From positions 1 through 30,123 of the forward strand of contig JBFEKH010000021.1 in the NCBI GenBank assembly GCA_041552775.1: a stretch of 30,123 nt of DNA, read 5' to 3'. Positions 1-6,891 of this stretch are shown piece by piece. A program made the translations under genes and the position numbers. This DNA is from Allopontixanthobacter sp041552775 (GTDB lineage Bacteria > Pseudomonadota > Alphaproteobacteria > Sphingomonadales > Sphingomonadaceae). Each line of letters begins with the position of its first letter. Positions within the stretch are counted from its first letter, which is position 1. The notes under the pieces are model-generated. The model saw only the letters and a list, made by a program, of their open reading frames with translations. It did not search any database and was not told the DNA's origin.

Positions 1-270
1 ACGCCATTGGGCACTTTTCCGATCCTGACCAAGGAACGGCACAATATCTCGGAAAAATACAACAATGCGCCAATGCCCTGGACCCTGCGACTGACGTGGG
101 ACGGGATCTCGGTTCATGGCGGTTCTACGGTCGAAAACGGCTATGCCAGCCATGGCTGTGTCGCCGCGCCGGATGGCTTCATGGCGAAATTATATGAAGT
201 CGCGGCCAAGGGTGACAAGGTCGTGATTACCCGCGGCAAGCGCATCGGCATGGGCGATCCGATACTCTGA
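1..270 (+). CDS. L,D-transpeptidase (YkuD family), C-terminal part
   Basis: This is the last 89 codons of a gene that begins before the window; the frame is open from base 1 and ends with TGA. The fragment holds the YkuD catalytic signature: a histidine in ISVHGG followed by SHGCV, whose cysteine is the expected nucleophile. Enzymes of this family act in the periplasm and form 3-3 cross-links in peptidoglycan or attach proteins to it. The residues after the catalytic cysteine (VAAP) differ a little from the common VRM/VRL form. The gene faces tilS with only 6 bases between the stops. Family assignment is firm; the exact substrate cannot be read from the fragment. Confidence 0.85.
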   Translation, partial: TPLGTFPILTKERHNISEKYNNAPMPWTLRLTWDGISVHGGSTVENGYASHGCVAAPDGFMAKLYEVAAKGDKVVITRGKRIGMGDPIL

Positions 271-276
271 TTGCAG

Positions 277-1263
277 TCAAATGCGCGGGTTTTCTCGGGC
301 GAATACCCATTGGCGTTCACTGCCAACGTCTCGCGTAGCGGCGTGAATTCCTGCCACGTTCCCGCCCCTGCCCGCGATCAGCCCCGCGCACATCCGCGCA
401 GCTGCGGATCGATCAATCGTGGTTCCGAAATACCGGAAAATGCTCTGGATCACACCGATGCGGACTATGTTCAGTCCGCCCAACCCGGTTCGCAAAGCGT
501 GATAGACAGTTTGCTTTTCACCGAACTCGACGCATTCCACTACCTCGCGGCCAATCATGAATTGCAGCGCATCATCAGCATCCGAGAGCAGGCGTGCGCT
601 GCGCGCCAGACCATGGGGATCAAGCCAATCCGCGTCCGCCAACGCCTTGCGAATGCGCACACGATCAAACCGGTTGTTATCGTTTGACGGGTCGTCGGCC
701 ACGGCAATCCCGGCGTCCTGGGCGATACCAACCAATTCGCCATGCCGCCAATCAAGCAGCGGCCGAATCATCCGGTAAGGACCACCTGGAACCGGCCCAA
801 TTTCGCGGATACTCGCAAGCCCGGACAAGCCGCTTCCCCGATTAAGCCGCATCAGCAGCGTTTCGGCCTGATCGTCCAGATGATGCGCCGTCGCCAAGCC
901 CGCAAGATCACGGGCATCCAGCCAATCTGACATCGCCGCATAGCGGGCCTCACGGGCCCTGTCCTGCAAGTTTCCGGATGGTACGGTGACCACCAAGGTC
1001 GAGTGCCGCACACCTAACTGTGCGCACAGATCGGCCACCATCGCCGCTTCTGACGCGCTTTCAGCCCTGAGGCCGTGATCCACCGTGGCCGCTTCGATTT
1101 CGCCGGGCATTACTCGATGGGCCAGCAGCAGCATTGCCATGCTGTCCGGTCCGCCGGACACGGCAAGTCCCAGCCTTTCCCTGACGGTTCCAAATCGTGG
1201 CCAGAGCCGGTCGAGATTCTCCTCGAACCGTCCGATTAATTGCGGATCGAGCGGCCTATCAAT
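277..1263 (-). CDS. tilS: tRNA(Ile)-lysidine synthase TilS, probable AUU start
   Basis: TilS uses ATP to attach lysine to C34 of the CAU-anticodon tRNA-Ile, so that it reads AUA codons. The PP-loop ATP motif SGGPDS and the downstream HHLDDQAET segment are both present, and the protein ends without a long C-terminal tRNA-binding extension. The first standard start in frame is GTG at 1161, but it lies immediately before SGGPDS and would remove the beta strand that carries the P-loop. The frame stays open upstream to a TAA at 1270-1272, with no ATG, GTG or TTG. Those extra codons encode a TilS-like N-terminus (RFEENLDRLWP...RLGLAV). The best start is ATT at 1261-1263, which shares one base with the cpoB TGA and has AAGGT 8 bases upstream, giving 328 residues. 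The gene follows cpoB, as is common in alphaproteobacteria. Identity is near certain; the start is inferred. Confidence 0.9.
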   Translation of the reverse strand: MDRPLDPQLIGRFEENLDRLWPRFGTVRERLGLAVSGGPDSMAMLLLAHRVMPGEIEAATVDHGLRAESASEAAMVADLCAQLGVRHSTLVVTVPSGNLQDRAREARYAAMSDWLDARDLAGLATAHHLDDQAETLLMRLNRGSGLSGLASIREIGPVPGGPYRMIRPLLDWRHGELVGIAQDAGIAVADDPSNDNNRFDRVRIRKALADADWLDPHGLARSARLLSDADDALQFMIGREVVECVEFGEKQTVYHALRTGLGGLNIVRIGVIQSIFRYFGTTIDRSAAARMCAGLIAGRGGNVAGIHAATRDVGSERQWVFARENPRI

Positions 1264-2212
1264 TGCATTTTACCTTGCGCAGACTGGACTGATACTGATC
1301 AGCCAGCCGGCCTGAAGCCAATGCAGGATAGGTATCTCCGAATTCCGCCAATGCGATACATGCGCGGCTGGTGTCTTTCTGCGCAATCATCGCTTCGGCC
1401 AGAAACAGCAAGCTGTCGGGTGCGCGGGCAGCCTGCTTGTTGGCCTGGTAATTGCGAAGGAACCACGGCGCGGCTTCCTTGGCCTTGCCATCATCCAGAT
1501 ATGCACGGCCCAGCAGATTTCGGCCGTAGCTCAGCCGGCTGTGATTGGGATATTTTTCCACGAACAGCGTCAGTTGCTGCTGCGCTTCTGGATAAAAGCC
1601 CGCATCCCACAGGCGGAAGCCATAGGAATATTCATCATCGCCCGGATCATCAGTCTGCGGCTTGGCGATTTCCTGTACGGCTGCCAATCGCGCCGCTGTA
1701 GGGCCCGAGGGTGCCGCCTTCGCCTGCGTTGATTGTGCCGGCACCGCGGCAGTCGATGCGCCGCCAGTCATCGCTCCGAGGATTGCTGCCGGGGCACTGG
1801 CAATTGGCTGGGCCGCGATTGGCGCGGACGATGCTGGCGTTTCCAGCGCTGCCACGCGGGTGGTCAGCAGGCTGAGCGAATTGGTGTTCTGCTCCGTCTG
1901 CGACGTCAGCCCCTGCAGCTGCGCTTCCAATGCATCCAGCCGGGCAAGGATATCGGTTACTGCCGTGGAGGAATTGGGTACGGTGGTAGAAGGCGCCGCG
2001 GCACTGCCAGAAATTTCCGGTTCGAAGAACCGGCCCGCGCCGCCTGGAAACACCGTTCGCTGCAAGGCGCGGACTTCCGACTCGATCTTGCGAATACGGG
2101 CTTCATCTACGTCTTGCGCAGCCGCCGGCAAGGACGTCGCAGCCACGGCGAATACCGCCAATCCACCAAAAATTGTCCGGGTAAGCGGTGTGGTGCTGAA
2201 ACGAGTGATCAT
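1259..2212 (-). CDS. cpoB: CpoB/YbgF-type periplasmic TPR protein
   Basis: The protein has 317 residues. An N-terminal signal peptide ends near PAAAQD. A predicted coiled-coil region follows (heptad-like IRKIESEVRALQRTV, then ILARLDALEAQLQ), then an Ala/Pro-rich linker, then a C-terminal TPR-like domain starting about DEYSYGFRLWDAGFYPEA. This is the architecture of CpoB (YbgF), a periplasmic partner of the Tol-Pal system that links outer-membrane constriction to septal peptidoglycan synthesis. The chosen ATG has AGGAG 11 bases upstream; an 18-codon upstream extension lacks signal-peptide character at its start. tolQRAB-pal are not adjacent here: the upstream neighbour is a RodZ-like gene. The stop overlaps the proposed tilS start, which suggests translational coupling. 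Confidence 0.85.
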   Translation of the reverse strand: MITRFSTTPLTRTIFGGLAVFAVAATSLPAAAQDVDEARIRKIESEVRALQRTVFPGGAGRFFEPEISGSAAAPSTTVPNSSTAVTDILARLDALEAQLQGLTSQTEQNTNSLSLLTTRVAALETPASSAPIAAQPIASAPAAILGAMTGGASTAAVPAQSTQAKAAPSGPTAARLAAVQEIAKPQTDDPGDDEYSYGFRLWDAGFYPEAQQQLTLFVEKYPNHSRLSYGRNLLGRAYLDDGKAKEAAPWFLRNYQANKQAARAPDSLLFLAEAMIAQKDTSRACIALAEFGDTYPALASGRLADQYQSSLRKVKCN

Positions 2213-2353
2213 CGTGCGGAACGCTCCTGTAATCTCAAATAAGCCAAATGCAGTGTGGGAATGCACATCGCACCCCGAACCCCTGCTGAATAAGGCCGTG
2301 CTTTACATACTGCGCGATTCCTGCCGCACAGATAGCGAATTGTCGAGAGACAA

Positions 2354-2370
2354 CCCCCGAAATACGGGGG
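2354..2370 (-). terminator. Hairpin after the RodZ-like gene, candidate terminator
   Basis: A perfect 6-bp stem, CCCCCG and CGGGGG with a 5-base loop, lies 16 bases beyond the stop of the minus-strand RodZ-like gene. On that strand it is followed by TTGTCTCTC, only weakly T-rich. The 173-base gap between the RodZ-like gene and cpoB (2213-2385) holds no gene I can support; besides this hairpin it contains the cpoB ribosome binding site. It could be a partial terminator or an RNA-processing site. Confidence 0.45.
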
Positions 2371-2385
2371 AACACCTGCAAGCTA

Positions 2386-3240
2386 TCAGGTGTCGGTGGT
2401 CGCCGCCGCGGGAGCGGGGGATTGCTGCAACGGTGCGGCCCGGGCCAGCAGCGCCTCCGCACTAACCGGAACATCGCGCATGGTCTGCAATTCTTCCGCA
2501 AGTTTGGGCACCGGTTTGCCGCCCACCGTTATGGACAGGGCATCCGGGCGCGCGGTCCAGATTTGCGGTTCGATTACATCGGCAGGCACTGTGAAGCTTT
2601 CATTCAGGGCCATCTGCTTTTCCATCAGCCGGTTGCCTTCGCCGTCATAGAATTTTACCCAAATGCCATTTTCCAGCGACGTGAATACTACCTCGTCACC
2701 GGCTTGCGGATTGGTAGCATCGGCATCGGCAGCGCCATTGGCTTGCGGTGCTGCGCGCATCTCGGCAGGTGCCTCAGCAACCAAGGGACCAGGGCCGGAA
2801 CCGGGCATGAAATAATCGCGGAAATAGGCAAAACCGCCAGCGATCAGCAGGACCGCGGCCAATGCGCTGAGCCATGCCAGGCCGCGAGTCGGGATACGGG
2901 CCGGGTCGCCCGGTTCGAAACCGCCGGAGTTTCCTTGATCGCCCTGGCCGCCTTCTGCCAGTTCGGAACGTACCATCGCCGCGATTTTCTTATCGTCCAG
3001 CCCAACTGCCTTGGCATAACTCCGCGAAAATCCGATAGCATAGGTGCGTCCGGGCAGGCCGTCGAAATCGCCTTGTTCGATCAGTACCAAGTGGCGATGG
3101 CCAATCCGTGTTTCGGCGGAAATCTGTTCGATAGTAAGCTTGGCGTCTTCGCGGGCGCGGCGCAGCAGAAGACCTGCTGTATCCAGCGGCAAAGTGCCGT
3201 CGGCACTATCGTATTCGGCCCTGTTTTCTACGTCCGCCAT
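2386..3240 (-). CDS. RodZ-like protein: HTH domain, membrane helix, DUF4115
   Basis: The 284-residue protein has a Cro/C1-type helix-turn-helix in about residues 20-85 (LLRRAREDAKLTIEQISAET, then HLVLIEQGDF and GRTYAIGFSRSYAKAVGL). A linker, one transmembrane helix at about 121-140, a flexible Ala/Pro segment and a C-terminal beta domain of DUF4115 type follow. This is the RodZ layout. In rods, RodZ ties MreB filaments to the inner membrane and helps set cell shape. Sphingomonad genomes often carry such a protein apart from mreB, so a role in shape is likely but unproven. The ATG has AAGGA 7 bases upstream. The gene lies between ptsP and cpoB on the same strand. Confidence 0.75.
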   Translation of the reverse strand: MADVENRAEYDSADGTLPLDTAGLLLRRAREDAKLTIEQISAETRIGHRHLVLIEQGDFDGLPGRTYAIGFSRSYAKAVGLDDKKIAAMVRSELAEGGQGDQGNSGGFEPGDPARIPTRGLAWLSALAAVLLIAGGFAYFRDYFMPGSGPGPLVAEAPAEMRAAPQANGAADADATNPQAGDEVVFTSLENGIWVKFYDGEGNRLMEKQMALNESFTVPADVIEPQIWTARPDALSITVGGKPVPKLAEELQTMRDVPVSAEALLARAAPLQQSPAPAAATTDT

Positions 3241-3278
3241 CCTGATGTCCTTGCAACCCTGTTTTCTTTTGACTTAGC

Positions 3279-3305
3279 AGAATATCGCCCGCGCTTGGCT
3301 GTCAA
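3279..3305 (-). promoter_or_regulatory. Candidate sigma-70 promoter of the RodZ-like gene
   Basis: On the minus strand TTGACA (3305-3300) is followed 15 bases later by TATTCT (3284-3279), about 38 bases before the ATG. The -35 hexamer is perfect, while the spacer is shorter than the usual 17. It lies in the 139-base gap between ptsP and the RodZ-like gene, which otherwise shows no gene. Confidence 0.35.
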
Positions 3306-3379
3306 GCGGTGAGGTCGGCTGATCTCCAGCAATTCGACGAGATGGCGTTTCTGAGCGGCGAAGTCATCATTTGCCGGCG

Positions 3380-5650
3380 TCAATCCACGTCGATGCCGTT
3401 GGCCTCAGCCCAATCCTGCAGCGCAACCCTGATGTCTGCCGGTGGCTGCGAGAGCCATACATTCATAACGCCTGAAATTTCATTCAGATCCAATTTTCGA
3501 ACCAATTCCTTGATCGGCCCGACGGAAACAGGCGTGATCGAAAAACGCCTGAAGCCAATCCCGAGCAGCGCCAGAGCTTCCAGCCTGCGCCCGCCCATCT
3601 CGCCGCAGATGCCCAGATCCACCGGCGCACCTTCCGTGGCGAGCGCCACCCGCCGCAGGAACCGCAAAATTGCCGGGCTCATCCAGTCATACCGTTCCGC
3701 CAGCTTGGGATTGGCGCGGTCCGCAGCGAACAGGAACTGGGTCAGATCATTGGTCCCGACCGACAGGAACGAAAGCTTCGGGATCAGCAGGTCCAACACT
3801 TCGGCCAGCGCCGGAACTTCCAGCATGGCGCCGTATTTGATCGTTTCGGGCAGCACCTTCTTCTGCGCCTTGATGTATTTCAGCTGCGCTTCGAAGACCG
3901 CCTTGGCGGCGTCGAACTCCCATGGCTCCGACACCATTGGGAACATCACGTGAAGCACCTTGCCTGCCGCTGCTTCGATTAGCGCACGGGCCTGGACCTT
4001 GAGCAGCCCTTCGCGCTCCAGCGCCAGCCGCAATGCGCGCCAGCCCATGGCCGGATTCTCGTCATACTCTGCTTCGCCCGAACGCAGGTACGGCACCGCC
4101 TTGTCCCCGCCGATATCGACCGTACGGAATATAACCGGCTTTTCCCCTGCAGCGTCCAACACATCGCGGTACAGCCGGAACTGCTTGTCACGGCTCGGCA
4201 ATGTGGCGGAAACCAGGAACTGGAATTCGGTCCGGAACAGCCCGATCCCGTCCGCACCAACCAGATTGAGGCTGGATAGATCGTCACGCAGACCGGCGTT
4301 CATCATCACCTGGATGCGCGTACCGCAACGGGTGAAGGGTTCGACATCGCGTAATTCGGCATAGATCGCCTGACGTTCCCGCGATCGGGCAAAGCGCGCT
4401 TCGAACGCTGCATACATCTGCTGCGCCGGACGGATAATCGCATTGCCGGCGTCCGCATCGATCAGGATTTCATCGCCTTCGCGCACCAGTCCGCGCAGCC
4501 CCCGCGCCCGTCCCAGCACCGGAATGCCCATGGCGCGGGCCACGATGACCACATGCGCTGTCAGGGAACCTTCTTCCATCACCACACCCTTGAGGCGGCG
4601 GCGGTCATATTCGAGCAATTCAGCCGGACCGAGGTTCTTGGCGATCAGGATAGTGTCCCGCCGCAGGCCCTGGGTCGCGGCTGTTCCCAATTGCCCCGAA
4701 ACAATCCGCAGCAGCCGGTTGGCCAGATCTTCCAGGTCGTGCATCCGGTCAGCGAGCAGCGGATCGTCGATCTCGCGCATCCGCATCCGGGTGCGTTGCT
4801 GCACCCTTTCAATCGCTGCCTCTGCAGTCAGGCCGGAATCAATCGCTTCGTTGATGCGCCGCGACCAACCTTCGTCGTAAGCGAACATCTTGTAGGTTTG
4901 GAGCACCTCTTCATGTTCGCCGCCCATGCCGAATTCGGCCTGGCTGGTCATCGAATCAATGCCTTCGCGCATCTTGTCGAAGGCACGATAGACGCGCTGC
5001 CGTTCCGCTTCCGTATCATCGGCCATGACCTGGGTGATGGTGACGCGCGGCTGGTGGAACACCGCAACACCGCTCGCCAACCCCTTGACCAGGGGCAGGC
5101 CGGTGATGGTCTGTGGGCCTGATTGCGCGGAATTCAGGCCCAGCGCCTCTTCCTCGTCAACCATTTCATTGTTGGCGATCAGTTCTGACAGGACCATCGC
5201 CGTGGTTTGCAGCGCCTCGATCTCGACGTCTTCATAACGTCGCGGTTCGACATGCTGGACGCACAGCACGCCAACAGCCCGTTCGCGGTAGACGATCGGA
5301 ACCCCGGCAAAGGAGTGGAATTTCTCTTCCCCGGTTTCCGGACGATACTGGAAATCGGGATGCGCCTTCGCCTCGGCCAGGTTGAGCGTTTCGATCTGGT
5401 CGGCGATCACCCCGGTCAGGCCTTCGCCGATCGCCATGCGGGTGACGTGGACTGCGCTGGCGTTCAGCCCGCGCGTCGCGAACAGTTCCAGCATTCCCTC
5501 GCGCAGGAGGTAAATCGAGCAAACCTCGCTATCGAGATTCTCCCCGACGATCTCCACCACCTTGTCCAGTTTACCCTGCGCGTGCATTCGCGAGGCCATC
5601 ACCTCGTGCAGCTGGGTCAGGATCTGTCGGGCGGCTGCGGCGGCGGTCAT
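3380..5650 (-). CDS. ptsP: Phosphoenolpyruvate-protein phosphotransferase PtsP (EI-Ntr)
   Basis: PtsP is enzyme I of the nitrogen phosphotransferase system: it takes phosphate from PEP onto a histidine and passes it to NPr and then EIIA-Ntr. The 756-residue protein has an N-terminal GAF domain (about 20-160, a small-ligand sensor in this family), the EI N-terminal region (about 180-300), the swivelling phosphohistidine domain with GSLTAH (His about 366), and a C-terminal PEP-binding TIM barrel. Barrel motifs include GLFRTEF, GTNDLTQF and GICGEMGG with its catalytic cysteine. The chosen ATG begins MTAAAAARQILTQLHEVM; a 16-codon TTG extension looks unrelated. EIIA-Ntr and NPr are not in the window. 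Length and motifs are complete. Confidence 0.93.
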   Translation of the reverse strand: MTAAAAARQILTQLHEVMASRMHAQGKLDKVVEIVGENLDSEVCSIYLLREGMLELFATRGLNASAVHVTRMAIGEGLTGVIADQIETLNLAEAKAHPDFQYRPETGEEKFHSFAGVPIVYRERAVGVLCVQHVEPRRYEDVEIEALQTTAMVLSELIANNEMVDEEEALGLNSAQSGPQTITGLPLVKGLASGVAVFHQPRVTITQVMADDTEAERQRVYRAFDKMREGIDSMTSQAEFGMGGEHEEVLQTYKMFAYDEGWSRRINEAIDSGLTAEAAIERVQQRTRMRMREIDDPLLADRMHDLEDLANRLLRIVSGQLGTAATQGLRRDTILIAKNLGPAELLEYDRRRLKGVVMEEGSLTAHVVIVARAMGIPVLGRARGLRGLVREGDEILIDADAGNAIIRPAQQMYAAFEARFARSRERQAIYAELRDVEPFTRCGTRIQVMMNAGLRDDLSSLNLVGADGIGLFRTEFQFLVSATLPSRDKQFRLYRDVLDAAGEKPVIFRTVDIGGDKAVPYLRSGEAEYDENPAMGWRALRLALEREGLLKVQARALIEAAAGKVLHVMFPMVSEPWEFDAAKAVFEAQLKYIKAQKKVLPETIKYGAMLEVPALAEVLDLLIPKLSFLSVGTNDLTQFLFAADRANPKLAERYDWMSPAILRFLRRVALATEGAPVDLGICGEMGGRRLEALALLGIGFRRFSITPVSVGPIKELVRKLDLNEISGVMNVWLSQPPADIRVALQDWAEANGIDVD

Positions 5651-5752
5651 TCCAGCGTTGTATAGCACGCCAGCCCCATTGGGAACTGCCGAGCACAACC
5701 AAACGCAGGAATGAATACCGCGTCAATTATCGAATGATTGAAGAGCGTTGCC

Positions 5753-5908
5753 TCAGGCTTTTGCAAGCTCTTCCTTAATTCGCAATTTCATCTTTTTGAG
5801 GGCCTGGATCGTCGTTGTGTCTGGCGCTGGGCGGTTCAATTCTGCGCGAATTTTCGCATCTAGACCGGCGTGTTTATCTTGCAGGGCGCTGACGTGGGAC
5901 GTTGCCAT
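5753..5908 (-). CDS. YdcH/DUF465-family small protein
   Basis: This 51-residue protein starts MATSHVSALQDKHAGLDAKI and ends with a lysine-rich helix around ALKKMKLRIKEELAKA. It matches the short helical-hairpin YdcH (DUF465) family, in which an N-terminal helix with H.ALQ.KH.xLD is followed by a loop and a helix with LKK.KL.IKEE. The function of the family is unknown. AGGAG lies 6 bases before the ATG. It is divergent from a second member of the family at 6111 and upstream of ptsP on the same strand, with a 102-base gap that holds no further gene. Confidence 0.82.
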   Translation of the reverse strand: MATSHVSALQDKHAGLDAKIRAELNRPAPDTTTIQALKKMKLRIKEELAKA

Positions 5909-5926
5909 ATGGCTCTCCTTTAATCT

Positions 5927-5942
5927 GGCCTCGGCTGAGGCC
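5927..5942. repeat. Perfect inverted repeat just upstream of the minus-strand YdcH-like gene
   Basis: GGCCTC and GAGGCC are separated by a 4-base loop and lie about 19 bases before the ATG of the minus-strand small protein, directly before its AGGAG. In RNA this would be a stable 6-bp GC-rich stem in the 5' leader; in DNA it could be an operator. The rest of the 202-base divergent gap (5909-6110) shows no gene or convincing promoter. Confidence 0.4.
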
Positions 5943-6110
5943 TGCCAAGCCGACTCGGAAACATCCTCCGGGCGGCATTAGGGATAAAAACATATTGCAG
6001 CCCATTTGCGAAGCCCGGAGTTTTCCCTAAGCGATCAGTAACGGCGATTGTGCGACCAGGCGTTTGCGCCCATTGCACCGATCAAATTACTGGCGAGAGG
6101 ACAAGCCCGC

Positions 6111-6308
6111 GTGAACGAGCAGGAATTGCGCAAGCGGTTGGCCGGCCTGAAGACCGAACACCGCGATCTGGACGCAGCGATCGATGCGCTTTTGCTGGCC
6201 GGATCGACCGACCAATTGCAGATTGCCCGGCTTAAAAAGCGCAAATTGCGCCTGAAAGACCAGATTGCCATGGTCGAAGACGCACTGCTGCCCGACATTA
6301 TCGCCTGA
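6111..6308 (+). CDS. YdcH/DUF465-family small protein, second copy
   Basis: The 65-residue protein is a second YdcH-type helical hairpin: NEQELRKRLAGLKTEHRDLD, a loop, then IARLKKRKLRLKDQIAMVED. The start is taken as GTG at 6111, which begins exactly at the family N-terminus and has GAGAGG 10 bases upstream. An ATG 63 bases earlier would add a segment unlike the family. It is divergent from the 51-residue paralogue and precedes the DUF1465 gene by 115 bases. Function unknown. Confidence 0.78.
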   Translation: MNEQELRKRLAGLKTEHRDLDAAIDALLLAGSTDQLQIARLKKRKLRLKDQIAMVEDALLPDIIA

Positions 6309-6378
6309 AATTTCCAGCAGACCCGGCAAAATCCGTTTCAACCTGGGACGCCGCAAAATTCGCAAGGTATTAACTCTA

Positions 6379-6412
6379 CCCCTTGCTGGCGGAAGGGGTG
6401 AAGATGCGATAA
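6379..6412 (+). promoter_or_regulatory. Leader hairpin with a two-codon upstream ORF before the DUF1465 gene
   Basis: CCCCTT (6379-6384) pairs perfectly with AAGGGG (6393-6398) across an 8-base loop. The 3' arm is itself a purine-rich Shine-Dalgarno-like sequence placed 5 bases before ATG CGA TAA (6404-6412), a Met-Arg mini-ORF. The real gene starts 11 bases after that stop, in another frame, and has no ribosome binding site of its own. This would fit reinitiation or structural control, but that is inference from sequence alone. Confidence 0.35.
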
Positions 6413-6423
6413 GCGGGCCAAGC

Positions 6424-6885
6424 ATGCAACCGCCGTCCGATCTCAACCGCAAGATCGTTGAAGACCTCTATTGCGAAGCCCTCGTGCTCGCCGACGAGGT
6501 CCGTTCGATCTTCGACCTAACGCCTGTCCGCGAGACGGGCGAAAAGGCCGATCGACTACGGCTGGCAATGTCGGTCGAAGGCCTGCGAACCACCACGCGG
6601 GTGATGCATGTTCTCGCATGGCTGCTTAATCACCGGGCATATTACTCTGGCGAACTGAGCGAGTTCCAACTGCGTCGCCACAGCAAACTGCCGCCTGACC
6701 GGGCGCCCGAGCCAGCCAGCCTGGCCTTGCTTGAGCCCGATACACAGCGGCTGGTCCTGCATTCTCAAACCATGCATCAACGGATCGCCCGGCTCGATGC
6801 CGCGTGGCGCGAACGTTATGAAATGCAGCCTGCGGCAATTCTCCGCCTGCGGGAACGATTGGGCCAAGCGGTTTTCAAAGCCTGA
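6424..6885 (+). CDS. DUF1465 family protein (RcdA-like)
   Basis: This 153-residue, mostly helical soluble protein has the DUF1465 hallmarks: an N-terminal LYCEALVLADEVRSIFDL helix, then LRLAMSVEGLRTTTRVMHVLAWLLNHRAY. As I recall, the family includes Caulobacter RcdA, an adaptor that helps ClpXP degrade the cell-cycle regulator CtrA at the cell pole. In sphingomonads the role is untested, so RcdA-like describes family and not proven function. Upstream in frame there is no ATG, GTG or TTG close by, and the ATG lacks a clear ribosome binding site (see the leader at 6379-6412). It converges on glpK with 6 bases between stops. Confidence 0.75.
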   Translation: MQPPSDLNRKIVEDLYCEALVLADEVRSIFDLTPVRETGEKADRLRLAMSVEGLRTTTRVMHVLAWLLNHRAYYSGELSEFQLRRHSKLPPDRAPEPASLALLEPDTQRLVLHSQTMHQRIARLDAAWRERYEMQPAAILRLRERLGQAVFKA

Positions 6886-6891
6886 TCCCGG

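Noticed and set aside
2422..3312. 296-codon open frame antisense to the RodZ-like gene
   Set aside because: The minus-strand gene has HTH, membrane helix and DUF4115 regions in order and a good ribosome binding site.
5651..5698. Upstream TTG extension of ptsP by 16 codons
   Set aside because: The added residues do not look like the family N-terminus and TTG lacks a ribosome binding site, so the inner ATG was chosen.
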